From: Pomacea canaliculata
Lineage: Eukaryota > Mollusca > Gastropoda > Architaenioglossa > Ampullariidae
Assembly (NCBI RefSeq): GCF_003073045.1
Contig: NC_037600.1
Coordinates: 14,713,188 to 14,777,187, forward strand
Direction of reading: 5' to 3'
DNA length: 64,000 bases
Under the pieces are notes generated by a model. The model did not search any database. It saw only the letters and a program-made list of their open reading frames with translations, and had not been told where the DNA came from. The stretch's first letter is position 1. Each line of letters opens with the position of its first letter. The translations under genes and the position numbers were made by a program. Positions 23,918-36,757 of the stretch are shown one piece after another.

Positions 23918-24307
23918 GGGCCAAGCTTGCTGTAAAACTATTGGATATCTTAGTACTTTTTTCCCAGAAAGAGAGAAACGTAAGAAGCCAATTGTAACAT
24001 ATTCAGCAGATATACTTTATTGTATCATTGATATTGTTGTCGCTTGTCTGTATTAAGTCTACAAAATTCATAGAAACTCAAGTACCCACCTTAGTCAAGT
24101 CGTCAATCGTCAAACATAAAGAAATTGTAATATAACATTCATGCGATAATTTCAATAAAATTTTATTATAAACAGGACGTTATTTAAAGCTGTTAATCAA
24201 AATCAGATGTCTTTATTTAGCTTATTGTTCGTGGTCCAAAACAGATAACGGTCTTTTAAAAGAAAGCATTGTTTGGACCTGTTGCAGACGATAAAGAAGG
24301 TGAGAGG

Positions 24308-27300
24308 ATGGCATTCACTTCGCCCAGGAAATTTCTGAGAGCTAAGAGACATCAACCAGAAATTCTAGAAGCAGACAGTCCAAGAGCGAGGGCAGTCACA
24401 TTCAACGACAATGTCGTTGAGACTTCAATTGGAGGCACTCAAACCCATACGAAAGTGAAAGTTGACCCTTTGCTTAAGATTGCCGGTGATAGAAATTTTG
24501 GTGAAACCAAATGTCAGAATCAGAGCCTGTATACTTCCACAAAGACTGTAATTTTAGATACGAAACAGCGCTGTGTTGAGGAACAAGATACAAACGCTGA
24601 AAATAAAGAAAATGTTCAGGAAATGAATGTTGCAGAAAAATCAAAACAAACTTCAGAGACAGGTAATGATGTTTCATCGCACTCTTCCAAACTCCAGATA
24701 AAAGAAAATGGATCATTCACTGCACTTTCTTTACTTCCCAAATCACCAAAACTTTGCTCCACAAAGACAGAGAATGTCCGAAGGGCCACACAAGACTGCT
24801 TGGATGAGTTACAGAATGGCAGTTATTCCACCCCTCCAAAGTACTTGCGGCGCCATACTTTGGAATCAAAACTGTTTGAGACACCAGACTGCTACAAGGT
24901 GGTACATATTGAAACTCCCAAATCTCTTCGCTTTGATCAAGGACTTGGTACAGATGATTCTGATTTGTCTGGCATGTATGAGGAAAATGGAGAAGACAGC
25001 TGTAGTGTAACTGTTGCAGTCCGTGTTCGGCCTTACAGTCAGAGGTCAGTAGAAACAAGTAGGTTTGTAATGCATAGTTTTCATTGATGAATTGCTTGAC
25101 AATATTTCATCGTGTAATGTTGAAACAGGAAAAGGTTCTTTGGTGAGTTCATTGTGCCTACTTGAAAGTAGCATTGCTTTTGTGAGTTAATATTATTAGC
25201 TGTCATAATATAATTACTTCATCTTTCATCACTGGCTTGAAGTACTCTTGCACATTTCTAGCATTTAATTTTATTAATAATTTTTAATTTTCAGAGAGTT
25301 AGCAGACCCTAATGTCAAGCGTGTGGTTTCAATGAATGGTAATGAAACGGTTGTAACAACAGAGAGTGGGAATGTCAATCGCTTTGCTTTTGACTTCTCC
25401 TTTTGGTCATTCGACCGTGAAAATGGAGATTTTGCTGATCAGACATCTGTTTATACACATCTGGCAGTTCCACTTTTGGGAAAGGCTTTTGAAGGATACA
25501 ATACTTGTTTGTTTGCCTATGGCCAAACTGGCAGTGGAAAAAGTTACAGGTAAGTGCAGTAGACAGTTGTTGAGTACAAAATTTTCCAAGTAAGTCCAGT
25601 TGTTGGTTAGCAGCAAATACTCAGGCTCTCATGAAATATTTTTTAAGTTCAAAATTAAAACACAGTGTTGATTTTACCCCAATATAAATGGACATGGAAA
25701 ATTTGGAATAGTATTTGTTCCCAGTTTTTGTGAAACAACTACATGATCTTGTTTGCAGTATGATGGGCCATGGGTCTGAAGTTGGAATCATACCAAGGTT
25801 TTGTAAAGAGCTCTTCTGTCGAGCAGCTCGAGCCAGTGACCGAGAAAAAGTAATATACTATGTCTTTTTCTTTCGTCATAGTCTTGAATCGTTCTTGATA
25901 GGTTCTATTTTGATTCTTCTTGGGCTCTTTTTAAAATTCTTTTGTGACATGAGTGAGTTTCTTTCTGTATATAAGTATCATGATTACCCAAGGAGCAGAG
26001 TGTGAATATTTATGAATGTTTCTTCAGCTAATAATCAATTTTTGTCTCTCTAAATGACTATTAGACTATGTTAATAATAAAATGTTTAAGTGGCTTGCAT
26101 GCAACAAAATTCTTCGTGACAGAATAAGTCCCTGTGCTACAGCACTTGCATATTTGTGATTGGCAAGCACATTGATATATTTGAGTTGTGAAAAAAAATC
26201 TTTTAATAAAAATGATTGTGAAAAATGTTTGCAATTAAACTATCACTTTTTGTCTGTTTGTTTACAGGTGAAAATAACTGTGGAGATTAGCTTTTTTGAG
26301 ATCTACAATGAAAAGATTCATGACCTTCTAGCATCTTCCAAAGAAAAGAATGGCAAGAAGACAACAGTAAGCTGCCCAAAAAAGATTTTTTTCCATTGAT
26401 TTATTTATTTCTTCATTTATTTGCATTTGATATTTAGTACTTTGGCAAGTATTTTTTTCAATAAGATCTTTAAGATAACTTTTAGATTTGTATTTTATTT
26501 TCTTAGATGATTTTCATAAGAACATGCTTAATAATGTCTGTTCTCTGAGAATCACAGCACCACTTTATGACAAATAATTCTTACTTCAATTTTTGCAGTT
26601 GAAAGTTCGTGAGCATCCTGTTTTAGGTCCTTATGTTGAAGGTCTTTCAACTTTTGTGGTCAACTCCTTTGAGGATGTTGAGGTAAGAAAACTGATTTTG
26701 AAGACTCCTTGCCCAGAAAGCATATGCACATAGTTATTTTTCCAGATACCAAGTTTTCTGTATCCCTTGATAATTTAACCAAAAAAGTATTGGATTTTCT
26801 TGTTTTAAGGTTAGTGTTTTTGTTGACATTGAAAATTTTCTACAATTGTGATCATTTAGCCTCTACATGCTTAGCATTGTTTACAGTTCTGAAAGGGGAA
26901 CAAAAGGTGTTGTTGGTGTTATAATTGGTGATTATTGATGGTTTAAAGGGATGGATCACCCTTGGCAACAAAAACAGGGCCACAGCAGCCACTGGTATGA
27001 ACGACAAGAGCAGCAGATCACACTCTGTCTTCACCATTCTTCTTACTCAGACACGGGTGAGTGAAATAGCCAGTGCTTTGCTGACTGTTGCCTCTCTTTT
27101 TCTGTCCCGTAAATCCACTCCAATAATCTGTCTTCTAACCCAGATTGATCTGTGCTTGTGCTAGACTGGTTTATTTATGCTTGTGTAATGGATTTCATTT
27201 TCTGGTTTCACTCTGCAAGAAATTATAAATAAAAGAGCGCTTTACACTGTTTTTTGTCTTAGTAACAGGAGCCATCTTAATATTTAAAAAGTACTTTATT

Positions 27301-28535
27301 CTATATATGCTAGTCTTCAAACAATCGAAGGGATCTCAATCTGCTACAAATGTTGTGGGGTTTTCTTTTGTGAACAGATTGAACGTGTAGATGGAAAAGA
27401 CCATGACCATGCCATCAACAGCAAGATAAATCTTGTGGATCTGGCTGGGAGCGAGCGTCAGTCACAAGCTCAGACCTCTGGCGAGAGACTAAGAGTAAGA
27501 AAACTCATTTTCTTATTTTTTTCCATTTCTATTAAAAATATGTCAATAATATGTGACTATGTGGAGAGAGAAAACAACAAACATTTTTTATTAGGTGCAA
27601 AAATCAGTGAACACTAGCAAACAAGATTGTTTTCTGCCAATGTCAAATGGGTGTACAGTATTAGGTTGGGGTTTTTGTTTGTTTTGTTTTATTGCTTTTT
27701 TGTTTTTGTTCTTTTGCAATGTACAGGAAGGGGCCAACATCAACAAGTCCTTGCTTACCTTAGGCAAGGTTATCTCCCTACTGTCAGAACGGTCAACATC
27801 TGGCAAGAAGCGCAAGATTTTTATCCCATACAGAGATTCTGTACTCACGTGGTGAGGATCAAATTAAGCTCATTTCATCTTTTCAGTATGTATCACCAAG
27901 TTGAAAAGGCCCTTAGAATACAAAAAACCCCACTATAGTTACATTTGTGCTGAGATTAACAACTTGTTTATATTCTCATACCCATACACTGTTCTCTTCT
28001 TTTTACCCTCCAAGACATTCAAATATGCATTTAAACAGACAGCCATCCATGAGTATGTATCCAACCACTCTTGAACCATCTTAGATAATTTTGTTTGGTA
28101 TTAAAACAGATTTATTACTTGTCTTGTTCATTGTTTTTGCAGGCTTCTGAAGGAGAGCCTAGGAGGCAACTCAAAAACAGCCATGATAGCCACAGTCAGC
28201 CCTTCATATCACCACATTGATGAAACACTTAGCACACTCAGATATCCTCTTATGAGTTGTTTTTTTTTTTTAAACTACAGGGCTTTATAGGAATCCTGTG
28301 CAGAAGTTTTCCACAAACTTTGTCATAAAATGTAGTAAAAAAGCAGATATCTTAATTACTGTGTCATGCCTGCTCAAAAACAGTCTGTACTGTGTAACAT
28401 CCTACTAATGTGAAGGAAACGTGTCTTCTTGAGTTATAGTTAGACCTTGACTTAAATTCAGATATGCAAGACAGGCCAGATCCATCGTCAATGTTGTCCA
28501 TGTCAATGAAGACCCAAAAGCCAGAATAATCAGAG
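24308..28535 (+). other. KIF14: KIF14 exons 1-10: N-terminal extension and motor domain
   Basis: Exons: 24308-25044, 25295-25549, 25759-25849, 26268-26366, 26599-26682, 26949-27056, 27378-27494, 27727-27851, 28143-28241, 28462-28535. Motor motifs seen: P-loop GQTGSGKS, switch [13 protein letters not shown], switch [23 protein letters not shown], and [16 protein letters not shown] at the end. The N-terminal extension is charged and Ser/Thr-rich with TP and SP sites, expected of a Cdk-regulated, unstructured region. Confidence 0.93.
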
Positions 28536-31500
28536 GTAAGGACTGTCACACTGGATGGGGATGAGGTACTTTGGTTAACAAACTTATCCTTCATCATATT
28601 TTCCTTTCCAAAAAAAGTCATATTTTTGCACGTAAGGAGAAAGAAATGCCAACATTATATGTAGGTAATGATGAAGATATGTAAAAAATAGTATTACATT
28701 ATCACCTTATATCCAGCAATCATTTGAAGTAGATATGATTGTGGCACATACTAATGGCTGTTTAAGCACTAAATATTTTTATAAAGTATTGATTTCTTCA
28801 TTTCTGATTCCCATGGTTTATCTTTTCCTTGAGATTTTTCTATTACATGAACTATGACATCAAAAAAACTGCAGCCTCATTATTTTCTTGGACCTCACAA
28901 TGGTATGGGTAAAGAAAAATGTATGGCTATGTGATGAGCAATGCAGTAACTTAGATAAGTGACACAGGATACAGAGGGAAATTTTTTTTCAGAATTGCGA
29001 GCAGAGATAGAAAAACTGCGCAATCAGTCAGGACTGATGAATGGAGATTCACATCTGGCAAGCATGGCTGAGATAGCCATGCTACGAGAGAAGCTGGTCT
29101 CCAAAGAAAAAGAAATGGATGATCTTTCCAGGTCACTTAGCCTTGCTTTTAATCCCTCCCTCTCCACTCACACAGCCTAAAAGAAAAGAAAGAAAAAGAA
29201 ATGGGGAAAATGTAAGGTGTAAACACTGATCTGGGAAAAACTTGCATTTTGTAGTTCTGAAGTTTGAAAAATCTGTTTCGTGAAAAATATTTTAGCTGTA
29301 CACTTGCAAAATGTGCGAAGATGTTTCTTGTATTCTGCATTACAAGTGGGGATAAGGTGGCAGTGTAAAATGCAATGTTGTCGTTGCTGTGATATGTTCC
29401 TTCACATGATGTCATTTTCAAGGTTTTAAAACAATGTCTTTGTGGATTAGGTCCTGGCAAGAGAGGCTTCGGCAAGCAGAAGAAAGAAAAGAGGAAGAAT
29501 CTAAACAACTTGAGGTAATCTTTGACTTTGTCAATTAGAGCAGTGGTTCTCAAAGTGTGGTCCGTGGACCACTAGTGGTCCGCGGGCATAAGTCAGGTGG
29601 TCCGCGGCTGACAGTCGTCATGTGTCAGTAAAGTGATGTTTAAAGTGATGCATTCCTCGCATTAACATTTTAATTACAAAGAAGGAGGTACGTAATTTTA
29701 TGTCAACTTATAACAATATTACTTTTACAAAAGGACGTTTAGTTCTGAATTAAAATGAAACAAATGCGGCAATTTAAATTTGAAATTCATAGTACAGACT
29801 GATTTTTAGGCCTTGGTGGTCCGCCATATGTTTTACTTAGGCCTTGGTGGTCCGCCATAGCTTTTACTTAAGTAAAGTGGTCCGCGGTCCGAAAAACTTT
29901 GAGAACCACTGAATTAGAGATATATTGTGGACTTTACTCTTGCTTGCAGGCAGAGGGACTAGGTACTGAAATTTTAAGGAACAATACAACAATTGATCGG
30001 TAGAAAATGCAACAGGTGGAAAATGAATGAGAGTGAGCATGCATGTGAGCTGACCATGTGCCTTAGACAGCTTAATTGTGATTGGTTAAGTCAAGAGGAT
30101 TATTTTTCAGAACTATGGCTGAGTTTTCCCTTAACAAGTGACTGCTATCACTCTTGAACCAGAAGTACATCGTTATGTTAAGAGCTAGGCTGTTTTGTGT
30201 ACCTGTCCCCAGGCATGTTTCTGAGCACAGAAAACCTTCTCACATATCCTACTTAAGGATGAGGTTTTATGTTCAGATGCTGAGCTGTGTTTTGGTGGGT
30301 TTTTTTCTTTGCAGAGGTCAGGTGTGGCCATAAAAGTCGACAACCAGCTCCCCAATCTAGTGAATCTGAATGAAGACCCTCAACTCTCGGAGTTGCTTCT
30401 CTATGTCATCAAGACTGGCCAGACTCGCGTGGGTCGTAAGGGTGGCAACTCTATCCATGACATTCAGCTGAGTGGGGCGCTGATAGCTGACAATCACTGG
30501 TTTGTCATGTGTTTGACATTCCTGTATGTCTTATGCTTTTGTAACAGTAAAATTAGTTTTAGGTGAGCTTATTTTGTGTGTTTATTTTGTGGGGTGGATA
30601 CAAAGGAGGATTCAATTCAAAGTCATCAGTAAAGCTTATTATGGCCTTTTGCAAACAGTTGTTACATGCTTTTCTTCCACTGTTTTGTTTATTTTGCATC
30701 ATACATAGTGGTTTATGCTTGCAGCATCATTAACAATATGGAGGGCATTGTTAACATCACACCTATTGGTGATGCCCCTACCTACATCAATGGAAACCTT
30801 ATCACAGAGCCCACTATGCTGCACCATGTGAGTGGTATTTAACTGTTTTTAGGGCTCTTTACACTGTTGAAACAGAGGTAGAGCAAGGCAAATGGTTTCC
30901 AAACAGATTCACAGTGGAAGATTTTTTTAAAATTTCTTTTTCATCTTGCAGCTGTAGCTTCCTCTGATAGTACCTGTGTTACCCACAAAATTGATAAAAG
31001 ATACAAGTTTTGCATTCTATGTGGGTAAAAAGAAGTGATTGTGGATTGTTTTATTTCAGGCTGACAGAGTTATTCTTGGTGGAGATCACTACTTCAGGTA
31101 ATTGAATTTGTTTATGCCACCACATATGTGTTTGCTTATATGTGGGCGTGCATGCACGCACACGTGTCTTGTATATCGTATATATGTAACTGTACATGCA
31201 CTGTCATTCACTCTATCCATGCTCGCTCTCTCTAAATATGAATGATGACCTCTTGTTAGAGATAGTTCAGATGAACATCATGAAGCCATTAAACATTTCC
31301 TTTCGCATTTAAATTTTGTGGGGTATGTGAGTGATTGTTAAATACTTTTTTGATTTATCTTTCTGACTCAAGTTTCGTTTTGAATGGACGTCACCAAGAA
31401 AGGACATCATCTTTCTATTCATCAATCTCCTTGTACAGTTTTGTTTTAGGACGAATTGATCACTATTAATGTACATTCAAAGTTCATCTTGTGCTTCATT

Positions 31501-33329
31501 TTCATGCTCTTTTGGGATTGCTAAAGGTTCAACCATCCAATCGAAGTTAAGAAGCACAAAAAGAGCAAGGGATCTGTTTCAACAGATAAAAAGGACTTCG
31601 AATTTGCCAGGCAGGAACTGATGCAAATGCAGGAGGCTAGGTATGTCCCTTTAAGGCCTATTTTCTTTCATGGATCTTTCCCTGCTTTACAAAAATAGAT
31701 CTCCCAAACGTTCACTGTGCATACACAAATTGGATTTTGCAGAAGTAATTTATGTAATATAACTATTTAATCACTAATAGCCTAAGAGGAATTTTACTGA
31801 CAAGCTTTTTTGCAGAAGTCATTAGACAATCATTTTTTAATGGCATTAATAAGTTATTGGGTAATTATTATAATGGCATTAATAAGTTATTGGGTAATTA
31901 TTATAATGGCATTAATAAGTTATTGGGTAATTATTATAATGGCATTAATAAGTTATTGGGTAATTATTATAATGGCATTAATAAGTTATTGGGTAATTAT
32001 TATAATGGCATTAATAAGTTATTGGGTAATCATTTTAATGGCATTAATAAGCCATTAGACAACAATTTTTGTGATATTCATAAGAGATTCATGATAGCCA
32101 GTGCTTAAGATGCATTGACTGATTGATAGACTGCAAGCTGAGCTGAAGGAAGCTCAAGAAGCAGCCCAGATCAAAATGGAGGAAGAACTGAAGCGGGCCA
32201 GGCATGAAGCAGAGCTGGAATTGGATCAGCAGCGCACAGGCTATGAAGACAAACTGGCAAACCTAGAAAGAAACCTTGTAAGTTAGACTAGGTGATAGTA
32301 TTTCTTGTTTAAGAACATAAATCTGTGCATTCTTTACAGTTGTTTTTGCTGACAGAAACATGCAGTTTGATTCTGAAGGCCTAGGTTGTTTGTAGAACTG
32401 GAAGCAAAATGTTATTCAAGGCAATAAAATCTTAACATTCAATCATGTTAGGTATGACAAATTAGGACAGATTCAATGGAAAATTAAGCTGTCTAGCTTT
32501 TAGAGACATTTAGCTGTATAGTGCATACACATGTATGTCCCAGTTCCAGCATACAGAGTATTTTGAAGGTCTGAGTATGGATTGGAGATGGTCTCACACA
32601 AACCATGAAACATGGATTGTGTGAGCTTGCTTTCAGTGCCTCATCCTTCTTTATGAGGGAATGCATACAGCATATAATCTCATGCTGTCACTAGCTAAAA
32701 ACACTAACCTTTCTGTCTCAGAAATTACTGAAATCTGTCATATCAAAAACACACTTTTCTGCACCATGAGAATGCAGTATAGCATTCAGGTTTCTTTATA
32801 TGTACATCAGAGAGAGCAGACTTTGGAAGTGCAGAAAGCTGAACAGTCACGGCAGGAGGCCCATGATGTTATTCAAGATCTACGTAAACAGAAAATGGTA
32901 AGTATTTCATTTGTTCTTCATTACTTTAATGGGATTTTATTTCAAAGGAGGTTTTTATTCGTATTGATGGCTTTAAAAAATGTCCTCATGTTTTCTTGTC
33001 CATTCTTTATTTTTAAAACTACTGTCAATCTTGTTAACTAAAACAACAATCTTTTCTTACATCAGTCTTCCTTACTGGTTTTATATATATATATATAAAA
33101 CATTATGCTGTGAATATCTTGTTTCATGCCTATGCCCATGGACTTTTAGAGATCTGTTATGGTCAGTTTAATATGAGTGTATTTTGGATTGTGCTACAGA
33201 TGTTGGAACAGGAAGTGCTGGCAGGGAAAAAGAGGCGTGAACTGGAAGAAGAGGCAGCCAAGAAGGTATGCAAACAACAGTTTTTGTTGTTGTTTTTTTT
33301 GTGGGTTTTTTGTTTTTGTTTTTGGGGTT

Positions 33330-33372
<43 letters not shown>

Positions 33373-36300
33373 GCATAATAAAAGTCACCTTTGAGTTGCC
33401 TGGATGTTCATTTCCTGTGATAGACTTCAATGCTTTAGTTTGTGTGAATAATTGTGATGTCTGCCAAGCTTAATAAAGTCTGAAGTAAAATAACTGAAGA
33501 TGGCAATAATTTTATAGTCTTTGTGAGAATCTTATCGGAATTTTCGTGTAGTATCTTGTGGGTTTGTATTTTCAATATTGATCAATCATTTTTGGCTTGA
33601 TTATGCATTACTGCCAAAAATAAACAATTTTTTTTCATGGGAATAAAAAAGAAGTCACCATTACCAAACAAAAGGGCTGAAACTTTCTGGTAAATGAAAC
33701 TTGGATTGCCATACATATTTTTACAAAATATGATTAAAATATGACCATAAGACAGTGGAGAGTTCTCTTTTTCAATCCATTTTCACAGCCTTCTGAATTG
33801 CAGGTTAATGCCAACTTGGTGTCCAGCAAGTCTCGTATTCTTGAGCTGCTTGAGGAAGAGCTGTTGAAATCTAAGCAACGTTTGAATGAGGTTCGTCAGC
33901 GTCGTGCTGAGATGACGCCTTCAAAACGGAAACGGATGGCAGGGGAGGGAACCCCGATCAGTGGGGTTAGAAAGGACCTGTACAAGGTGGCTCTGTTGTT
34001 GAGGGAAGCCAACAAGATAAGCCAGTTCCTTAAGAAAAGCTTGGTAATTTATCATTTTATGCTTTTGCATGCACTATAATGTTCACATGTTATTGTGTAA
34101 GGATCACATATTGTAAAGCTATTACACATACAGATAAAGCAAAGTTTTCTCAGATGAGGTTGTATCAGGAGGACATTACCTATGAGTGGAAGAAGCAGTC
34201 CTGTTACAAAATGAATATGAATAATAATAATAATGTTCATTTATACCAATTAACCTGGGCTCAAACCATTTTTTATGCATGACATTGCACCATCACACAC
34301 TTATCACTAGGTATTGAATGTGTCCTATAGATTCATTCATCATCATTCAAATCATAACTCTCTAGCTTATTCTCTCTCACAAATACATACAGAAAGGTAA
34401 TACTCACTATAGAAGTAATACGTTGGACGGTGTCTTGTTTTGATAGATGCTGACAGTTTCAGTGAGTGCTACTTTTTCCTTGAATGTGTTGGTTTTTTAG
34501 ATATCCAGGTTTGTTTAGTTTTTTGTTTTTTGTTTTTTTTTTTTTTTGGTGTGTGTGACTAACATTTTCTAAAGAGTTCAATCAGTCACAATGGATGAAT
34601 AGTGATTTACAAGTCAGAATGAAAGTTAGTGCATCAACTAAAAATAATGCTTCACTAAATAATAGAAGTACCAACCAAAAACCTGCCAGCCAAGACATCA
34701 AGCTCTGGACTGGAACCCACATGGGAGACCCAGACAGACATGGAGGAGATTGGTCCCCAGCGAGGAGGAGGCATCTGGCATGACATGGTCCCAACTGGAA
34801 AGGGACACCCGGAACTGGAAATGATGGCATGGTGTAGTTGCGGCCCTATGCTCCGGGATGAAAAGGAATAAGAAGATAATAGAAGTAAACAACAGTAGGA
34901 CAAGGACTGTTTTTCCTTTTTTTCAGGTGTTCAGCCGAGAAGATTTAGACGAAGAGTTAGAAGAAGGGGAACTTGGTCAGACACAGGCAATCATTAAGGT
35001 TTCAAACACACGTCATGGCATCTTCACTCGCTGGTCTGTGGCCAAACTTGAAGACAAAGTTGTGCAGATGAGAGACCTCTTCCAGGTATTCTTTCAGTTG
35101 TTGGTTTCTTTGATTTTTATTTGATTTATTTATTTATTTTATTTATTTTTTTTTTTGGTGGCAGTTCCTCCCAACTATTGTTAAAGGTCACATGCTTCTT
35201 AAGCACATTAAAGTCTTGCATCTAGGCGTTGGTTCAGTGACATCCCTGTTAATAAAGTCTCCATAGTTCAACTGATTTCTTCATGTTGTGCCAGGCAGTC
35301 TAGTGGCACAACGGTTAGCACCTGTCACCAGTGTAGTGAGGGTTGGCTGCCCTGGATTCAGATCTCATCTGAGACACGATGGTTTTTTTTCTCTCTGCAT
35401 GTTGCATCTGTTTACAGGGCTCAGCATAAAACACCAATTCCCCCCACCCCACCTTCTTACTGTACCAGATGATATGACTGCATAGATCACCCCATTAGGA
35501 AGGTCAAGGTTGCTCATGCATGAGGGATGATGTAACTGGCAACTGTTTTTTTCTGTTTTTTGTAACTAAACACACTTCCCAAGCTATAACTGGTCACTGA
35601 GAATTAAAAAACTGGTCATTTGTCATTTGTTAGTTACCCAATTCCAGATGACTGCTCCCAGTTGGTACAAATTTTGAGTTATTGATGGACAAATTTCTTT
35701 TTCTTCTTCCTTCTTAACAGGGGAGACATGATGGAGAAATGAACATTCACTAACTGGTTTGCCATTACATTATTGCTACGTACATGCCATTTTGTTTTCA
35801 TTCAATCATTTATTGATTGCTACTAATACTGAATTTCAAATGCTTTTGACATCAGAGCAATGGGGAAAGTATTGCTGAGGATGATGAGGTCTTCAATGAT
35901 CCCAGTGACACCTGGACAAAAGAGAACCCTTCTCCATTTGCCTCCCCCATGGCGTAAGTGTTATTTTCTTGTGCATCAAGCAAGACGAAGTGACCATTGT
36001 TAATCTATTGTTTGATTGTCCCAAGTTACATGATTTAACTGCATCTTTTCTAGATGTATAGTTTTCTCAGAAAAAAAAATTGTTAAAAATCATTAAACGA
36101 TTTTTTTAACCTTTTATTTTACATTACTATGTATCTCATACTTGTGAAAATACCCCACATTTGGGATAACTTCAAACTTTTCTGCATGCACGGCTAGTCT
36201 TTACAGGAGTCCCATTTCCAGCAGTAGCACCACATCCTCACAGCCTGTCTTCTCTTCCTTATCTTCAGTCAGCTCTAAACGAGGTGAGCCTCTTTGATGT

Positions 36301-36725
36301 CAGTTGACACAGGAAGCTTGTCTAGAAACAAGTTTTAGTTTGGTTACTTGAAATGCTCTGAAAATGGAGAAAATAATATTTTTGTTTTGCATAACATGTC
36401 ATGAGGCACCTGATGTCTGTCAAAAGCTCCTACCATTTTTTTTTTTAAAAACCCACCTAACCTTAAATATTTGTCAAGATACCCCATAAAACATTAATGA
36501 AGCAGAAAAGTACAAATTTGTTAATCTTACCAAGGTGTTCCATTTATGACGAGAAGCCTGTGAATAAAATTATACAGACGTGCACATTAACAGGGGCAAG
36601 TTTTTGTTTTGTCTGTTTGCTTGTTGGTTTATTGAGCATGGTTTGTTCAAGAAAATCAGAATAATATATTATGATATGTGTTCAGCAGAATGTTTCATTT
36701 CTTGTTCTCTGTGTGTGTGTGTGCA

Positions 36726-36757
<32 letters not shown>

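Larger units (their letters stand above)
28993..32277 (+). other. KIF14: KIF14 exons 11-17: neck coiled coil and FHA domain
   Basis: Exons: 28993-29131, 29451-29514, 30315-30499, 30725-30827, 31060-31097, 31527-31640, 32130-32277. FHA domain motifs: [58 protein letters not shown] domains bind phosphothreonine peptides. The [15 protein letters not shown] block just before the FHA is nearly identical to human KIF14. Confidence 0.93.

Noticed and set aside
31810-32108. Repeat protein [10 protein letters not shown] / [11 protein letters not shown]
   Set aside because: Both frames come from the intronic 33-bp minisatellite; KIF14 exons are in phase without it.
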